From Candidatus Zixiibacteriota bacterium (GTDB taxonomy: Bacteria > Zixibacteria > MSB-5A5 > JAABVY01): a stretch of DNA of 32,839 nucleotides. Shown piece after piece: positions 32,452-32,839 of the stretch. Under the pieces are notes generated by a model that did not search any database, was not told where the DNA came from, and was given only the letters and a program-made list of their open reading frames with translations. The translations under genes were made by a program, and so were the position numbers. The stretch spans positions 1 through 32,839 of the forward strand of contig DSEQ01000013.1 in NCBI GenBank assembly GCA_011056555.1, given 5' to 3'. Each line of letters begins with the position of its first letter. The first letter of the stretch is position 1.

Positions 32452-32839
32452 TCATGTGATATACATCAGCAGGAATACAGCGGCAATCCATAAAAGCACC
32501 GTGAAGAGTATCGGCAGGTCAGTGTACAGGATTTTGGTAGGTGTTCCGCCGCTGTCACCCTTGTGGATCAGATAAAGGTATCTGAAGATGCCGTAGATGA
32601 CAAACGGGATGGTCAGTTCCAGGTGGCGCACGCCTATTTTCTCATAGACCTCCCCGAACAGGGTATAGATGGCATAGGCTATTATGGTTGCGGCTGTTAC
32701 GATCGAAATCAATTGATCCAGGAGGCTGACGCTGTAGTGTGCCAGAATTCCCCTGTGATCGGCTGCCGACTCCTCCAGGAGTGTGAGCTCGTGCCTCCTT
32801 TTGCCGAATCCGATGAAAAGCGCCAGCAGGATTGTACAG
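32452..32839 (-). CDS. UbiA-family prenyl-phosphate phosphoribosyltransferase, N-terminus cut by window edge
   Basis: The visible 128 residues are the C-terminal part of an integral membrane prenyltransferase. From the edge it reads FGKRRHELTLLEESAADH, then HYSVSLLDQ, a membrane segment VTAATIIAYAIYTLF, RHLELTIPFVIYGIFRYLYL, and a final segment PILFTVLLWIAAVFLLMY. The KRRHEL, YGIFRYLYLIH and GDSGGTPTKIL motifs are typical of decaprenyl-phosphate phosphoribosyltransferase (UbiA family). That enzyme moves phosphoribose from PRPP to a polyprenyl phosphate for arabinan-like or other glycan precursors. The frame is open to the right edge. It is convergent with the deacetylase-like/GNAT-like pair, supporting an envelope-glycan neighbourhood. 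The gene symbol is withheld because the N-terminus is absent. Confidence 0.85.
   Translation of the reverse strand, partial: CTILLALFIGFGKRRHELTLLEESAADHRGILAHYSVSLLDQLISIVTAATIIAYAIYTLFGEVYEKIGVRHLELTIPFVIYGIFRYLYLIHKGDSGGTPTKILYTDLPILFTVLLWIAAVFLLMYIT

Noticed and set aside
32387..32575. Plus-strand open frame of 62 codons
   Set aside because: Overlaps the well-supported prenyltransferase on the other strand and has no start signal.
1..32839. tRNA, rRNA, CRISPR arrays, insertion sequences, prophage or toxin-antitoxin genes
   Set aside because: Scanning by eye found no tRNA T-loop in a fold context, no repeat-spacer pattern and no transposase, integrase or capsid motifs. A covariance-model search would be the decisive test.

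Overview
The window looks like a chromosomal segment of an uncultivated Gram-negative bacterium of the FCB group. A Zixibacteria-like lineage is my best guess, at moderate confidence. The clues are secreted proteins with type I dockerin-like pairs, a FISUMP (Fibrobacter paralogous) domain, a C-terminal NPFNP/FlgD-like sorting module, a CBM9-like/DUF5916 outer-membrane barrel, two lipoproteins, and strong GGAGG ribosome binding sites. No tRNA, rRNA, CRISPR array, transposase or phage gene was seen, so this is not an obvious mobile island.

Layout. 1-3120 (minus strand): two secreted proteins, a dockerin/FISUMP protein cut by the left edge and a beta-propeller protein with a sorting tail. 3121-3967: a gene-free stretch with nested hairpins. 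3968-7136 (minus): aldo/keto reductase, bacteriohemerythrin and a KamA-like radical SAM enzyme, each apparently its own unit. 7137-7606: a regulatory gap with a perfect TGTGA-N6-TCACA palindrome in front of a 755-residue outer-membrane protein (plus). 9979-15771 (minus): an operon of a heavy-metal-binding lipoprotein and a barrel-like protein, an HExxH protein, an S37-like peptidase lipoprotein, and a secreted protein with twelve GxDxY repeats.

15912-21878 (mostly plus): type I glutamine synthetase lacking the adenylylation tyrosine, an unknown protein, a DUF488 protein (minus), a methyltransferase, RsgA and a CPA2-type cation/proton antiporter closed by a strong terminator. 22064-26771 (plus): a cysteine-desulfurase-like enzyme, two small unknown proteins that may be tandem paralogues, a secreted cohesin-like/dockerin protein, and an Mrp/ApbC ATPase without the usual CxxC.

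26772-29938: the replication-initiation locus, with a consensus-like promoter, DnaA boxes, dnaA, an AT-rich dnaA-dnaN spacer with more boxes, and dnaN. This is a good candidate for the chromosome origin. recF does not follow. Instead come an overlapping polysaccharide-deacetylase-like/GNAT-like pair and, convergent at the right edge, the C-terminal part of a UbiA-family polyprenyl-phosphate phosphoribosyltransferase, which together suggest envelope glycan synthesis.

Most of the window is housekeeping or envelope biology. I found no clear new defence or mobile system. The least explained items are the GxDxY repeat protein, the tandem small proteins, the metal-binding lipoprotein/barrel operon and the KamA-like enzyme with altered substrate residues.
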